Source: Angiostrongylus vasorum
Taxonomy: Eukaryota > Nematoda > Chromadorea > Rhabditida > Metastrongylidae
Assembly: GCA_018806985.1 (NCBI GenBank)
Contig: JADANN010000468.1
Location: 5,998,072-6,062,071, forward strand
Length of the DNA stretch: 64,000 nt
Direction of reading: 5' to 3'
This document shows, piece after piece, positions 1-12,200 of this stretch. Within the stretch, counting starts at the first letter, position 1; the number at the start of each line of letters is the position of its first letter. The position numbers were made by a program, and so were the translations under genes. The notes beneath the pieces were generated by a model. It did not search any database. It worked only from the letters and a program-made list of their open reading frames with translations, and had not been told where the DNA came from.

Positions 1-1405
1 TCAGAACAAGCACAACTACTTTTTCGTGCTCATATAAGAAGAACAGCGACAATTTAATGGAATACCTTGTGTCTGAATACGAAGACGAACACAAATGCTC
101 CAATGTGGAAATCCAATCCTCGGTCTGTTGCGAGTCAAGCTCCCCAAGAAAGAGTGCACTTGGTTCGGTAGCCGAAGCACAACGAATCCTCCAAGAAATT
201 TCAGCATAACAGTGAAAGCTCACTCTTAACAGATGCAACCTAAAAAGAGGATAAAACGATTTGAACTATCCAGAATTCATATTTGAAAATGGGAGAGCTC
301 ATTCGAAACAATGAAATGTAGTTCTCGATGAATAAACTCTACCAAAGCATGTTGAAAAGCTATTCTCGTCCTACGAAACTTTTAATACGTATCATTCTTA
401 TCAGAAAAAAAACGTTTGGAGAGAACAATGATAGTTTCCTAGGGATGTCAACCACTTTTAACAGAAGCGAATCATTCTCAATTCTAAAAGCTAAGTATTT
501 CCCTGGATAAGAACTGCTTTTCTACGGTGTAAGTCCTCCCATTCTCTAAAAAACCTTCTACTTGAAGAAAAACGGCACTTTTATAATGATACTAGTCTCA
601 TAGCAATTCCTATTACTTTTAGCAATACTGAACGAAGAAAACTACCTATTTCCAATTAAAGCAGAGGGAATCGAAAACTCCGCGTTGCACAGGCTTGGCA
701 TCAGATGTAACGAAAACAATATGACACAAGAAGCGAAGTAAATGAAGGCAAACATGCGCTGTGGACAAAAATCGCCCTCGTTGCAAATGTTGACCCATTT
801 GCAATCATATGAGTTATATATGACTCATACATGGCAGGGGTTGCTAAATCCTTTCAGTTGGTTTTCTACAAAAATATCTCAGCTCACTGTGGAACTGATC
901 GTTTGGAATAGAATTTTAGATTAGTTTTCTCATCTTTTCCAAGAATTTCGCTTATTCCATCACGATGAAATCGTTATTTTCTAGTCTTCACAAGTTTTTT
1001 TTTCGTTTCCGCTGGAACAGCGATGCCCAGGACCTTATTCCACCGAACGCATCATCATTGTGGATGGATGCATTAGAAAGCTTGCCATTTTTTGGTACGT
1101 TCTTCAACTTAGTGAAGGTTTGAATTTTTAGCAGCAAGAAAGAATACCTTAGAGCGATTACACCTCTCATTCACTTTAAGGCCAATAGGGCAAATTACCT
1201 TTCATAAGCTACTACGTTCTCCTCAAGCACTCCAGTTACCAACGGATTGTCAGCAGTTATCGGAAAATCAGCACGATCGTCAGCATGCAGCCAGGTGTAC
1301 GCGGGGAAAGGGAACTTCTTGTTGCTGTCTTTCTAAGAATCAGCACTTCATATATGGGAATGTTCTATGAACGGTTGTCAATGGTAAATATCAGTTTATA
1401 GACTG
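1..1405. other. AT-rich interval with no recognised gene
   Basis: I see only short, unconvincing reading frames, no splice-bounded exons and no repeat shared with the rest of the window. It probably belongs to the intergenic space or to an intron of the minus-strand membrane-protein gene whose 3' end is not found. Confidence 0.4.
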
Positions 1406-1407
1406 AC

Positions 1408-1768
1408 TGCCTCCCAACGATTTACCGCATCATCGTGGCTGGGAGGTGCCCCTGGGTGTGGGGCTGCGATGTATAGTGGCTGGATCCATTCCTCCAGCAG
1501 TGTATCCCAAGCTGAGAAAGAGTCCGGCGATTCCGTCAGCAAGGCCAGCTAAAATTAAACCAATGCCAGGATCCACCACGGTCCTGCTGTCAAACTAGTC
1601 GCATGGTGGCAAACCAACTTCTGATCCACAAGGGCGGTGAGTGTTTGTGGTGGTGAGGACAGACTGTGGCCTGGTTGACCTCAGAAACCAGCGAAACTTC
1701 GAAAAATTGGAGATTATGCTGGGGTCCGCACAACCAGTTAAAAAAGGGCCATCAAATATCCAAATAAG
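1408..1768 (+). mobile_element. Family F retroposon (SINE-like, RTE-tailed), copy 1
   Basis: About 360 bp, beginning CCCAACGATTTACCGC and ending GGCCATCAAATATCCAA. The same sequence recurs at 23.84, 27.05, 33.83, 35.27, 42.72, 46.13 and 55.88 kb. It has no reading frame of its own. Internal landmarks shared by all full copies are TACCAGGATCCACCAC-like and TGATCCACAAGGG blocks. The last 50 bp match the 3' end of RTE-B, so this family was probably copied by RTE-B machinery (inference). Confidence 0.8.
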
Positions 1769-2960
1769 ATTGATTGCTAGAGTGTGACTATTAGGTATTA
1801 CATTATTAAAAGAGAGATTAGATCCATCTCAACTTTGCTTGAGCAAGTATAATACTAAAGATGAGCATTGAACATCAGATGGCTGATAAGTGTGTCAATT
1901 TTCTGCTAAGAAAACTCCTTCAGGTTTCCGTCCTTCCACATTCTGAATTTGCAGAGCAACTGAAATGGGCTGATAGTAATCAGCGCGTCTTTGTTTACTT
2001 TTTTATAGCTTTTACTGTATATGAAATGGTTCCTATTGATGATGTTACTGACAGAAATATTTCATTACGGTAGAATTATCTGCAGATTGTAAGGCAATAG
2101 TAGTAGTTTCTTTTCTTTATAACGTAAAATATTCCACTGGAACACATGAGATTTTTCACATGACCTGACATCAGGTGTGCGGATTTCAATAGGCGTTTCA
2201 TTTGATTACATTATCCATGAAGGTCTTCGGATTTGCGCGTGATCGCGACTGCTGCTTGAGGATTAGGATTCTTGGTCTGCCTTATTACTGTGGATGGATT
2301 CTTCCGTCGATTCTCCATAAAATCCTGGGATACTCATCTCACGACATTGCGAGATCTCCGCAATAGGCAGTTACTATCTTTTGAAAATTGGAGGGAGTTT
2401 TTCTAAACAAAACTGTTATCGATCCGTTGACACCGGAGAGATGGAGGGCTTCGCTTGCCCGTACCGGATAGCACCGGGATTTTGCGCGTTATATTGAACG
2501 ATATGTTTAACACTGGGCTACCCGCATTCGAATGTTTGAGACAAATAATACGTATTGACATAGAAACTCATTATATTAAAGACGTTAAAGTGCTGAGAAT
2601 GTAAAGAGGGTCACAAAAAGGAAATAGTGGATTGTGGTAACATGTTATATATATGCGTCAATGTTTATAAGTGGTTACCAAAATGGCTTACAGGAGAAGC
2701 TTTTGTTAACTAAAGCCATATTTTTTAAATTAGAGTATATTTCAATACTCTCCGAATGTGTTTATCTTCAGTAGGTATCAGATGTTGGTAGGTGACGTCG
2801 AACGTCATCATTGCTATGGCAAGTATTTCGGCTTATCAGCTTGTGTCGCACCAAAATTATTAGATCGATCAGGAATGCTAGCCCAGCCAGGGAACATAGT
2901 ACCTATAATAACATTTTTGTGCATTTATTAGAAGATGCGGGACATTTGAAGCACCAAGAT
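1769..2960. other. Interval with a SINE S1 3' fragment and no supported gene
   Basis: Positions about 2215-2345 resemble, on the minus strand, the 3' part of SINE family S1: GGATTTGCGCGTG followed by CTGCTTGAGGATT, as seen also near 3310 and 46650. A 70-codon plus-strand frame at 1861-2073 has no recognisable domain and no exon signals, so I do not call it a gene. Confidence 0.35.
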
Positions 2961-3021
2961 CGAGTGCTTATTTGGTGCTAAAAAATAACGTCGCTGGATT
3001 TTCTTTAACAATCCAACGTAC

Positions 3022-6000
3022 CGTAGCTAACCACCATGTTGTATATCCCCATCGAATGCTGCTATACGTCATCACTATGACATTGATTAGGAAAAGGAAG
3101 GCGAATGAACCGGAATAGAGAGATTCCTGAAACAAAAGGTGGTTTTTTTTCGATTCAATGAGACGGCTAAACTTGTGTTGTAGCTTTGTAATTTGCATTT
3201 CTTTGTAACCTTGAAATTTGCATTTTTTTTTCACACGAACCTACATTGCATATTGTGCGAACCACAGCACTTCTTTCATTAAATTCGTTTACTCATATCT
3301 GTGATCGAGATCTTTGGATTTACGTGTGGGCTATCTGCTGTTTGAGTATTTTGGTCTTCGTTATTAATCTTTTTGAATGCTTGTCGGATAGATACTCCCT
3401 GGACTCTTGGGATAACAGTGCTAGTGCGTTCCCAGATCTTCACGACAGGGAAACCACCAGCCTTTGTAAATCGGAGCTCCCCAGATAAGTCTAGTTTCAA
3501 TTTACCGACTCCGAAGTGATGGAAGACATGGTTACTGGGGTGGGTCGAACCAGGACATTGCACATATTGATGAGCGGCAACCGCAGCGACCATTGCGCTG
3601 CCCACGTCTATCTGTACTCTAGCATAGTTATATTGAAGATCACAACATCTATGAGCAATCTGAGTGATATGGTTGGTTCCTAAACATCCCATATCCTTGT
3701 TGCTTTCTTTATGCTCGCCATGGCTAACGTAACTCTGGAGAACAGAAAAAAATTAGAAAAGCAGTGACCGACGAGATGTTTCAAGTTGCTTGCCATTTTC
3801 ATTTAGAGTTCCTTACCTTGATTAATCAGTCACCTTATCAATGACTTTCATTGCGAATTGCTAGATCTTAATGCCATGTGGTGAATCCACTTTTCTGACA
3901 TTTTAGTCAGAGTGTTTAAAAGTTAGGCCGCTATTTTCATAGTATAGTTGCATCTCCCGGAATTCTGAGGCAGATGTACTTCATTAAAGCCCCTGAGAGA
4001 CTTTCAACACGTGGCCCTTCCAAACCAGTAATCTACAATATTTACCGCCTTAACGACGATTGTTGTGAACTGTTCGTTAGTAAGCCAGAAATTCGGAAAG
4101 AGCTCCCCTACTTTTAGCTTGATATACGGTTTCAAAAAGTGACGAATTCTTTAGCCTGGATGACTATCTTGGAATTCTTCCTATTTACATAGTATTGTGG
4201 TTCATCCTACCGAACATATGAGGGTTCTCGAGCCGGGTAGTCGCGAGGCTACGTGGCGCGTCCCCATGTGGCGGATAGGGGGTTAATCGCAGACCAAAAG
4301 CGACCTCTCCTTCCCTCAGACGTAGGCGGATCCAGGGTATGGACTCCCTGTTTCTGTTGCGCCGATCTGGCACATACTTCCTGCATCTACGGGGGCGTAT
4401 TCATGCACGCGTGTGTGGGCACGTTCTAGTTTATGCAGATTGTATTCTACGAGTCAATTCGGCAAAAAGCCTGCAATCAAGTGACAGCGAAGTATATGGG
4501 AGGCGGTTAGGAGTCGCCTCCAACAAATAAGCTCGATATCCATTGTCGGAGTCTGGCAAGCTACCCGTGAGTATACCCAGCATCCACGTTCAGAGCTCAG
4601 CAAGCTGTACATAGTTATCAGAAAGCTAAACGCAGTAGAAGAAATGAGCCTCATTCCCCTGATCCCAAAAGAACTCCCGATTTCGCAGCGTTGGGTAGGA
4701 CGAATACGGAGAGGCTGCTAAAATCTCAGGGGTTATTCTAAGCTAGCTGCCTAACTCGCAAAGGACCAATATGACGATCTGTGCCTACGATTCACGCACG
4801 CTTCATCTGAGTCCTCGATAGATGACTTAATCATGCAAGCAAGAAGGATAAGAAACGACGTCATAGGACTGGCCGAGACGAGACGACGCCACCCAATCAA
4901 CACCGTTTATGACACAGAAGAACTGTTCCTCGGAACATGCGACAGTTGAGGAGTGGACGGCGTCGGCGTTCTATTCAAAATGAATTCGACCATGAACATC
5001 GATTCATTTGAACAACTAACAATCCGAATCGGACGTTTACGATTGAAGAGATGTGGATCAATACTGGCTTTGACAATCTTCGTCGTTTACGCGCCAACAT
5101 TAAACTACGACGAAAAAGAAGTTGAGGCATTCAATATGAGCTTGGACAAATTCTACAGAGAAGACCATACATTCTTCAACGTGATCATTGGAGATTTTAA
5201 CGCTAAAATTAGACCAAGAAGAACGTTTGAAAAACGTCTATTTGGGACTCACAGATTAGAATGGAACGAGCAAGGTGAGTGGCAGTCTGAGTTCCTTGCT
5301 AACTCGTAGTACCAGAAGCCCCACCCTCAACGTTGGACGTGGGAGTCTCCAAATGGAGAGTACTACATAGAAATATGCCATATAGTAAATCGAAGCTTTT
5401 TCCTAACCGATGTCGCTGTTGTCCCAAAATTCTATGCAAGATCACACCATCACTTCCTTCGTGCAAGACTTTATTTCTCGCAGAAAAGAGAAATAGCCGC
5501 TACATTCAAAAAACGAAGTCCCAAAACCACTATAAACTGGGACTTATTCAATTCACTAGTCGACTGTTGGCAAGATGCCGTTCACGATAACATCGACAAG
5601 AAATACGATCATCTCATTCAAGATCTTCATGTTAGCGCGAGTTTGGAAGTCATCAACAAACGTCTACTTCCAGAAACATTCAAGCTGGTACCCCAGCCTG
5701 GAATCGCATGAGATACAGGCAACCGCTAACTCACGTCCGAACTTGAACAAGACCGTGTAGGCAACTATCGCCTAATGTGCATGCTGTCTGTCGTCTACAA
5801 ACTTCACTCGAGTCATCCCAAACAGGAGTGACAGAACACTGGACGAAGGGAAGCCATGTGAGCAAGCAAGGTTTCGAATAGGCTTAATTACGATGGACCA
5901 CATCCACACGATAACAAGACTCACTGAAGTATCGCGAGAGTATAAAAGATCGCTCTGTCTCACTTTCATCGATTTACAGAAAGACTTTGATTTAACTGAG

Positions 6001-8537
6001 ATAGAAGCAGTCATGGAAGCCCTTGATAGTCAAGGAGTCCCTACTCAGTGCATAAAGATTCTTCGTGAGCTGTACAAAAAATTTCACAACCAAGATATCA
6101 CCATTGTACAACGATATTATCATCGACGTCAAAAGAGGCGGTAGGCAGAGCGATACCGTCTCGCCAAAATTATTTACTGCCATCCTCGAGAACACCGTGC
6201 GAACATTGAAATGGAGCAACATGGGAGTAAAAACCGATGGCTGGCAATAATACCATCTTCGCTTTGCTGATGACATCGTTCTTATGATACAAAACATTAG
6301 CCAAACGGAACGAATCCTTGCCGACTTTGAACATCCTGTGGAAAACTGGTCTTCGACTAAATCTCGCAAAAAACGATGTTCGTGTAGAACGGATGGGTCA
6401 TGTGTGCCCCCATTCATGCTCAACGGAACGAATATTTCCAAATGCTGCATTTACGTCTGTCTAGGTCGTGAAATAAACATGATCAACGACTTAGCTCCAA
6501 AGTTGAGCAGAAGGAAACGAGTGGCTTGGGGAGCTTTCAAATCGAGGATGTGGTGAAGATGACAAAGAACACCCAACTCCATGCCCACCTTTCCACAACT
6601 CAGCGGTACTTCCTGCCTTAACGTATGCGTTAGAAACCCGTTCGTTGCGTAAGCAGGATGGAAAATCACTCAGCGTTTTTTGAACGCGCAGACGAAGGGA
6701 TGAAGCTAGGAGCATCCCGTGTCACACAAGCAAAGTAACGGATCGGAAGCTCCGACCTGCGTCAACGATCAAAAGTCAAAGATGCCGTTCTGTACGCCAA
6801 AAAGTCAAAGATAAGGTGGGCCGGACACGTAATGCGTATGAACTACAACCGATGGGCAACAGCCGTTAGAATCTGGATTCCTTGGAATGTAAAACTTACT
6901 GCACGAAGACCACCAAGCCGATGGTCAGAGTTCCTCACGAAGAGCCTAAAAGAAAGATATGATGCTCGACAAGTCCTTAGAGCGAGCAGAACCCACTGGG
7001 GCTACTCTTGTACGCGACAAGGAAAATTGGAACATTTGTTGGCGCCCGCTCCAGTCACTCGACGACCAACGAGATTACAGGTGATATAGGTGGTTGTTCA
7101 TCACGCACATGGCCCTGGTTCCATCTCGTTCCGTACCAGTCATGCTTCCCAGGCCGCCGAGATCGCGAAATCGGTACCAGACTTGACTGCGAAGCTCATT
7201 TCAATGCACAAAGGATACCATTTGAGAACGCTCTAGCTTGGCTACTTCAGGATTCGCAGGAGAATTTATTCGAACAGTGTTCAACAACGTCCACACGCAA
7301 ATCCGAACACCTTCGTGGTTGATGGATGCGAGTAAGGAAAACGAATGCAGAAGTCCCAGGATCGGCACAATAAGCAGATGTCGGGTCATATAAAAAATAA
7401 AAAAAATATTAATTGGATAGAGCTTAGAATGTGTACATCTTTATGTGCCTTCGAATGTGAACCTTTAAAATAGCGAGATTTCAAAACACATTTCCTCGTA
7501 AGATCTCTGCTGGTTTGATTGAATTATTTGAATTTGACCATTCACTTTGAAGAATTATGTGAGCACTGAACTTCATTAGGCTTTTCAGGTGCCTTTTGAC
7601 TGTATTCTCAGGCCATGCCACTATGTGAAAAATTCCAGGCCAAGGTAGAAGATCCTTGTATTTTTTCAATTAGTTCCAATTTAAAGTCGCAGAATGTGGA
7701 TTTGTTGAACTTACCCAAAATATCCAGTCAACAAATGTGGTGACAATTTGCAGATTGAATGCAAAGACAAGAATAAATGTGGTACTTGCAATGGATGCCA
7801 GAGCTGATGTCGCCATAGCAGCGTATGTTGCACAGAAATGCGAACCAGCAGCACCAATTAGAATCAAGGCACTCACCGATGCTATCTATAAGGTATGCAT
7901 TTATGTTCTTAAGGAAATAGTGCGTTCGTCGAAGTATTCTTTCTAATATCCGTATTTCCAATAACCAACCTCCTAGGACTTCTCAAATAAAAGTTCTTTC
8001 TTAGAAACTTAGTTTCATACAGTGTGTAATATCCGTAGAATCTCACCCACTGAAATATCCGTAGCCCTGAGGTGACTGTCATAAGATTCCAACACTCGAA
8101 ACTGGGCTTCCTCTTGTGTGCAATTCTAAAGAAACTTTTTATTTTCGAAAGAAGTCGGAATAGAATTTCGCAATTGCTTGGAAGAGTTTGAATGTACAGA
8201 ATCAGATCAACTTCGCGATTCATTATAGACACATCTAGAAAGTTCGTTACCCACCGAATTTCTGCGTGAGTCATTTCTTGGCTTCGTAAACAGCAGCGAG
8301 TGATATCGACCATTGACTGATAAGGTGAAGAGTTGGCAAATGATTGCCATATAAGGAGAACCTAATAGTAAGCAGAATTAGTGTGGCTACCACCAACGTA
8401 GATGATATGAAATACACTTCTGTATTTTCCATAAGCACATTTTGCTTTGTTACTGCTATGCTATCTGGGAGTGATTCAAACTCGACGTAGGTTTCCTCTT
8501 GTTTTGCTGAAAGGCCAATGAACTTCATCTTTGACAT
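3022..8537 (-). CDS. Tetraspan MARVEL-like membrane protein (3' end not found)
   Basis: Three exons are visible. Exon 1 starts at the ATG at 8537 (MSKMKFIGLSAKQEE...) and runs to about 8292, donor uncertain; it holds a first hydrophobic helix (VYFISSTLVVATLILL). Exon 2 is 7885-7715, 57 codons, acceptor TATAG and donor GTAAGT, with helices around SALILIGAAGSHFC and STTFILVFAFNLQIV. Exon 3 is 3126-3022, acceptor TTTCAG and donor GTACGT, with a fourth helix (GSFAFLFLINVIVMTYS). Exons 2 and 3 join in phase 0 across a 4.6-kb intron. Four helices with short termini are the layout of MARVEL-domain vesicle and junction proteins; that assignment rests on topology, not on a diagnostic motif. The big intron contains a whole RTE-A copy and SINEs. 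Any further 3' exons were not found. It is in the same orientation as UTP4, 0.7 kb away. Confidence 0.55.
3250..3610 (-). mobile_element. tRNA-derived SINE, family S1, near full length
   Basis: On the minus strand the head carries an A-box-like GCAGCGCAATGGTCG and a B-box GGTTCGACCCA, followed by the S1 body (TCACTTCGGAGTCGGTAAATTG, split by point changes) and the 3' part found also near 31.1 and 46.7 kb. It sits between exons 2 and 3 of the membrane-protein gene. The 137-codon minus-strand frame across it is incidental. Confidence 0.65.
4205..7088 (+). mobile_element. RTE-A non-LTR retrotransposon, degenerate copy 1
   Basis: Aligns from end to end with the copy at 49.09-52.47 kb. It begins with the same leader (AGCCGGGTAGTCGCGAGGCT), then an apurinic-type endonuclease region (about 4740-5330; VIIGDFNAKI is readable), a reverse-transcriptase region (about 5880-6300; LTFIDLQKDFD and FADDIVL), and the C-terminal region ending KVKDKVGRTRNA-type, with the family's WAGHVMR and GRPP motifs in another frame. 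It has many frameshifts and stops and lacks about 0.5 kb between endonuclease and RT relative to copy 2, so it is dead. It lies in the 4.6-kb intron of the membrane-protein gene and is in the opposite orientation to it. Confidence 0.85.
7100..7335 (+). mobile_element. SINE S1 body fragment
   Basis: Matches the body and 3' part of the S1 copy at 30.96 kb: GAGATCGCGAAATCGGTACCAGACTTG, broken by differences, then AACGCTCTAGC(T/C)(T/C)GGCTA and a CTTCAGGATTC-like block. The tRNA-like head is missing. It directly follows the RTE-A 3' end. Confidence 0.55.
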
Positions 8538-9260
8538 ACCACTTCATCATGGTATAAATATACGTGTTTCGGCGTATCGAAGTTTTGAGCGATGTCTCCG
8601 TTTCTTTACAGGAGCAGAAATTTAGTTGAAACTGCGCCCATTATTCCTCCCGCACCGACAAAATCCGAGTGGCAATTGATTTACAAATGATGACGTCGTT
8701 CAACTGCCACGAAATGTGGACACCATAGTGCACTCATCGTTCATTTGAAGTAAACGGCCACTGGACCACCACACAATCAGATGTTATAGCAGACGTAGTG
8801 GTCATGTTAACAAGCTTTGAGCCGCACTGAACAAGAGCCAGTGGCTGGGCAAGAGAACTGAAAAAAAGAAGGATAACAAAAAGCGGGTCACGGATGTACA
8901 GAAGCGAGAAAATTCAACCGAGGTTACTTTAGTCCGCAAGGGCTGTGAACTTCTTACTCAAAAATCCATGTCTGTAGTGAACGACTACTTGATTAGAACA
9001 ACATTTTATTCCGAATGATCAACAGAAACGGATAAATCAACAAGCATGCAACAAATTAACAGTAATAACAACTGGCAACCTATAACTCTGACATTTACAA
9101 AGTGAGATAATGCTGTTGAGTGGTAAACAAATGTCATAGCAATTAGTAATAATTCTCACATATTTGTTGGAATCTCATCTTTAAGTTTCACTCAATGTAA
9201 TCTAGAGATGATACCAGAATTGCTGGACGAGAGGAGCATGGCAATACCTCAGAATTCCAA
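8538..9260. other. Spacer between UTP4 and the membrane-protein gene
   Basis: No exon or repeat recognised. It contains the presumed UTP4 3' UTR and poly(A) signal. Confidence 0.5.
9005..9010 (-). terminator. Poly(A) signal for UTP4
   Basis: AATAAA on the minus strand, about 250 nt past the UTP4 stop codon. Confidence 0.5.
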
Positions 9261-12200
9261 TCACTGCTGCCCAAATTTCTTCAATTTGAAAGGCGCTGTC
9301 GCAGGTTCAGAAGCTTGTGTTCGACACGAACAAATTCGCTTTGGAGAACGAAAATGAAGTGTTTTTGGCGCATTTAAATTTGACCGTTCCGCAGATAATG
9401 ACGCAACAGGACCATATACAGATGAACGGGACTAAAAGCCACGATTAAAAATAAACTAACAACAGATTTCACAAATATCTGTCCAAAACCATCTTATAAC
9501 TAGAGACAAAACAGCCTAAAATTCAAATGTAGACAAAACCAAGAACTTCCATCCATACAGGAACCAAATGCAGAATTTTAGTAGGATTGAGGAGTTCAGA
9601 AACTTTGCTAGACTACTCCATAACTTACCTTGTTGATGAGCACCCACTGCCCGCTACTAGCAAGAACAACAACTTGGTCATCAGGTCCCGAAATTAGAGA
9701 CACAGCACGATATCTGGGAGCTCCGAACAGATCTACCATCGAAGCTGACCGCCGAACCGGGCCCCCGCACTTGGGAAACTGTAATTTAGTCCACGAATTA
9801 AAACAACCACTGCTAGATCATCATCACCATTATTGCTCACCTCAAAAAGGACTTTTGTGCTAGCACTCGGTTCTCCAAATCCGGCTGTGGCGCAAAGCAC
9901 GAACAGGCTATTAGCGTCAGTGAAAGTGACATCAATGGGAAGACTGACACGTAATAGGCGTGACTCCTCTTAGAATAAAAAACGAAACAAATGAGGATTT
10001 ACTAATGATAGCGAACTACCCGTTCTCGTTATCAAGTACTGTAATTGTACCGCATAAGAGAATATATGAAGAAGAATAGTATCTGAGAAGGATACCCACT
10101 AGCTTTCACATCGATGACAAAAACTTGTGATCGAGTTGTGATTACCGCAACAAAACGACCACAGTATGACACCGCGAGCTGAGCAACTCCACCATAACCA
10201 CCTGCAAAATATACCAGATAAGGAGATATTTAACACGATGGTAGCGGAAACCGATTTTCCATTGCTCATGAATCATATGTGATTCGTGGTGACCACTTCC
10301 CACTTGAAGCTATACACATCAAGTATCAGTACCACCAGCAAAATTCTTTACCACACTCCGTCGGTAGGATGCCAGATGGGACTCATCCAGAATACCGCGA
10401 ATTCTAGTACCCTCAAATGTGGTACTCTCGCTTATTTCTTACTTTCTTAGCAGCACAACGCTCTCTGAGATACTCCCGCTAATGTATTCAGAATAGAAGA
10501 AGAGAATCGTCTGCAAAACGGTTCTGGGTAAATTATCAGTTGAAGATGGATGTCGAAAAAATTGCAGTAAAAAAGCCGTGCGTGGCAAAATAAACGGCGG
10601 AAAAAAAGTGGGCAATACATGATCCACGCCGGTAGTTCGTTGTGAGACGTATGAATCGTATATAAGTCATCTTGTCGCCAATGTTTTCAAAATAAATTCA
10701 TTATATCCTTACATTGTCCTAATATTCGTTTGAGCTCTCCACCGTTAACAGATATCTGCCAAAGCTCAAAGTTGCCAGTAGTCATAAATAAAGAATTCCC
10801 AATGATTTTTAGTGCAGAGGCCGTTTGAGTCTGAAATTTTTGTAGCAAGTCGATGGCTTGATCGCCTTTTACGTTAATCTGATATACGGTTGTAGAATCA
10901 GTGGTTGATATGGCCAATACGCGTCCATCATTTGATAAATCACATGAGACCAACGGCCTCTTGCGAGCACAATAAATTCGAGCAAAATAAACAGGCTGCC
11001 GCTTCATTACACCACCGCCAGAATTAGCACATTCGCTAGAGCCGTTTGTCCATAAGTCAACAAAAAATAGCCCGCGAGTCATTCTCAGTGAACCTCCCAG
11101 AGATAACAGCTTATTCCACTGATTGATTAAAACCTGGCAACCATCCTTTGTAACGTATATGTCGTGGTCTTCACCTGCCGCGTAAATCTGAAATATTTTC
11201 AAAGCATTACAAAATAAATTCGTGATAAATGAAAGTGACAAAATAGTAGTTTATCGCAAAATCAAATAGTCGTAGCATTAAAACAAAATCAAAGTGCAAG
11301 TTCACAAAACAAAACCTTATCATCATAGCATGCCATAGCTCTAACATCTCGCGCTGGTCCATTTCGCCTTTGTACGACGCGAAAATCATTGGCTGCCTGC
11401 AAATGACAAACCGTGTTCTTATTTTTGTCGGAGAAAAAAAAACGAAAAACTCGGATTGTAGCAAAGCATACAATTTGTTTTATGCTTATTATTCTTGGGT
11501 CAACACCAGCAGCATGAATACGACCTTCACCGATAGCCAAGCACAGAATATCAGACTGGTGTGTCTCCAAATTCTGAATAGTGAAATGCATCAGAGATCC
11601 GATTCCTTGTTAAAACACTACACTTGATACAGTCATATGTGATTCATCTCCTACGTGGTTGTTTACCTTTCCTGTTTTTTTTTCGTTTTTGTACTCAGTC
11701 GGTTCCGCATACAACAGAGATTTTCATGTCAGACGATGGACCAGCAAAGCTATTTTTTATGCTTAGTAATCTACAGAGAAATGTAATATTTCCCCGAAAT
11801 TGTTCTGCTGGCGAAGAGAATGTCAAGCCAGGACTATTACACCACTAGGAGGGTGAGATGTACCTGTAGCCCTTGGCAAACCGAATAAATGTCGTGGCAG
11901 CTAATCGCTTTTGCATCGATATAGTAGCATAAAGATTGCTGATAATGAAAGCAATTGATATCTTTTCCCTGGAAACGTTAGTGAACGGCATGAACCAAAT
12001 ATCAATCCTCTCACGTTTTGCAAGAAATTAGGCCTCGCCCCTACGCGGCCACCCCACGGAATTGGCCATCAGGCACGTGTTAATACCGAAGGAAATTCAA
12101 ATATTATTATGTGACAACCAAAATGATGCTGAGATATTTGCAAACCTCCGGACCACAGGTGTCTGCGGTGGGGAACGAACGCGCTATCGAGTGATTGCTG

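Noticed and set aside
5992..6450. 152-codon frame antisense to RTE-A
   Set aside because: It is a shadow of the RT region; the equivalent antisense of the copy at 51.5 kb is not similarly open.
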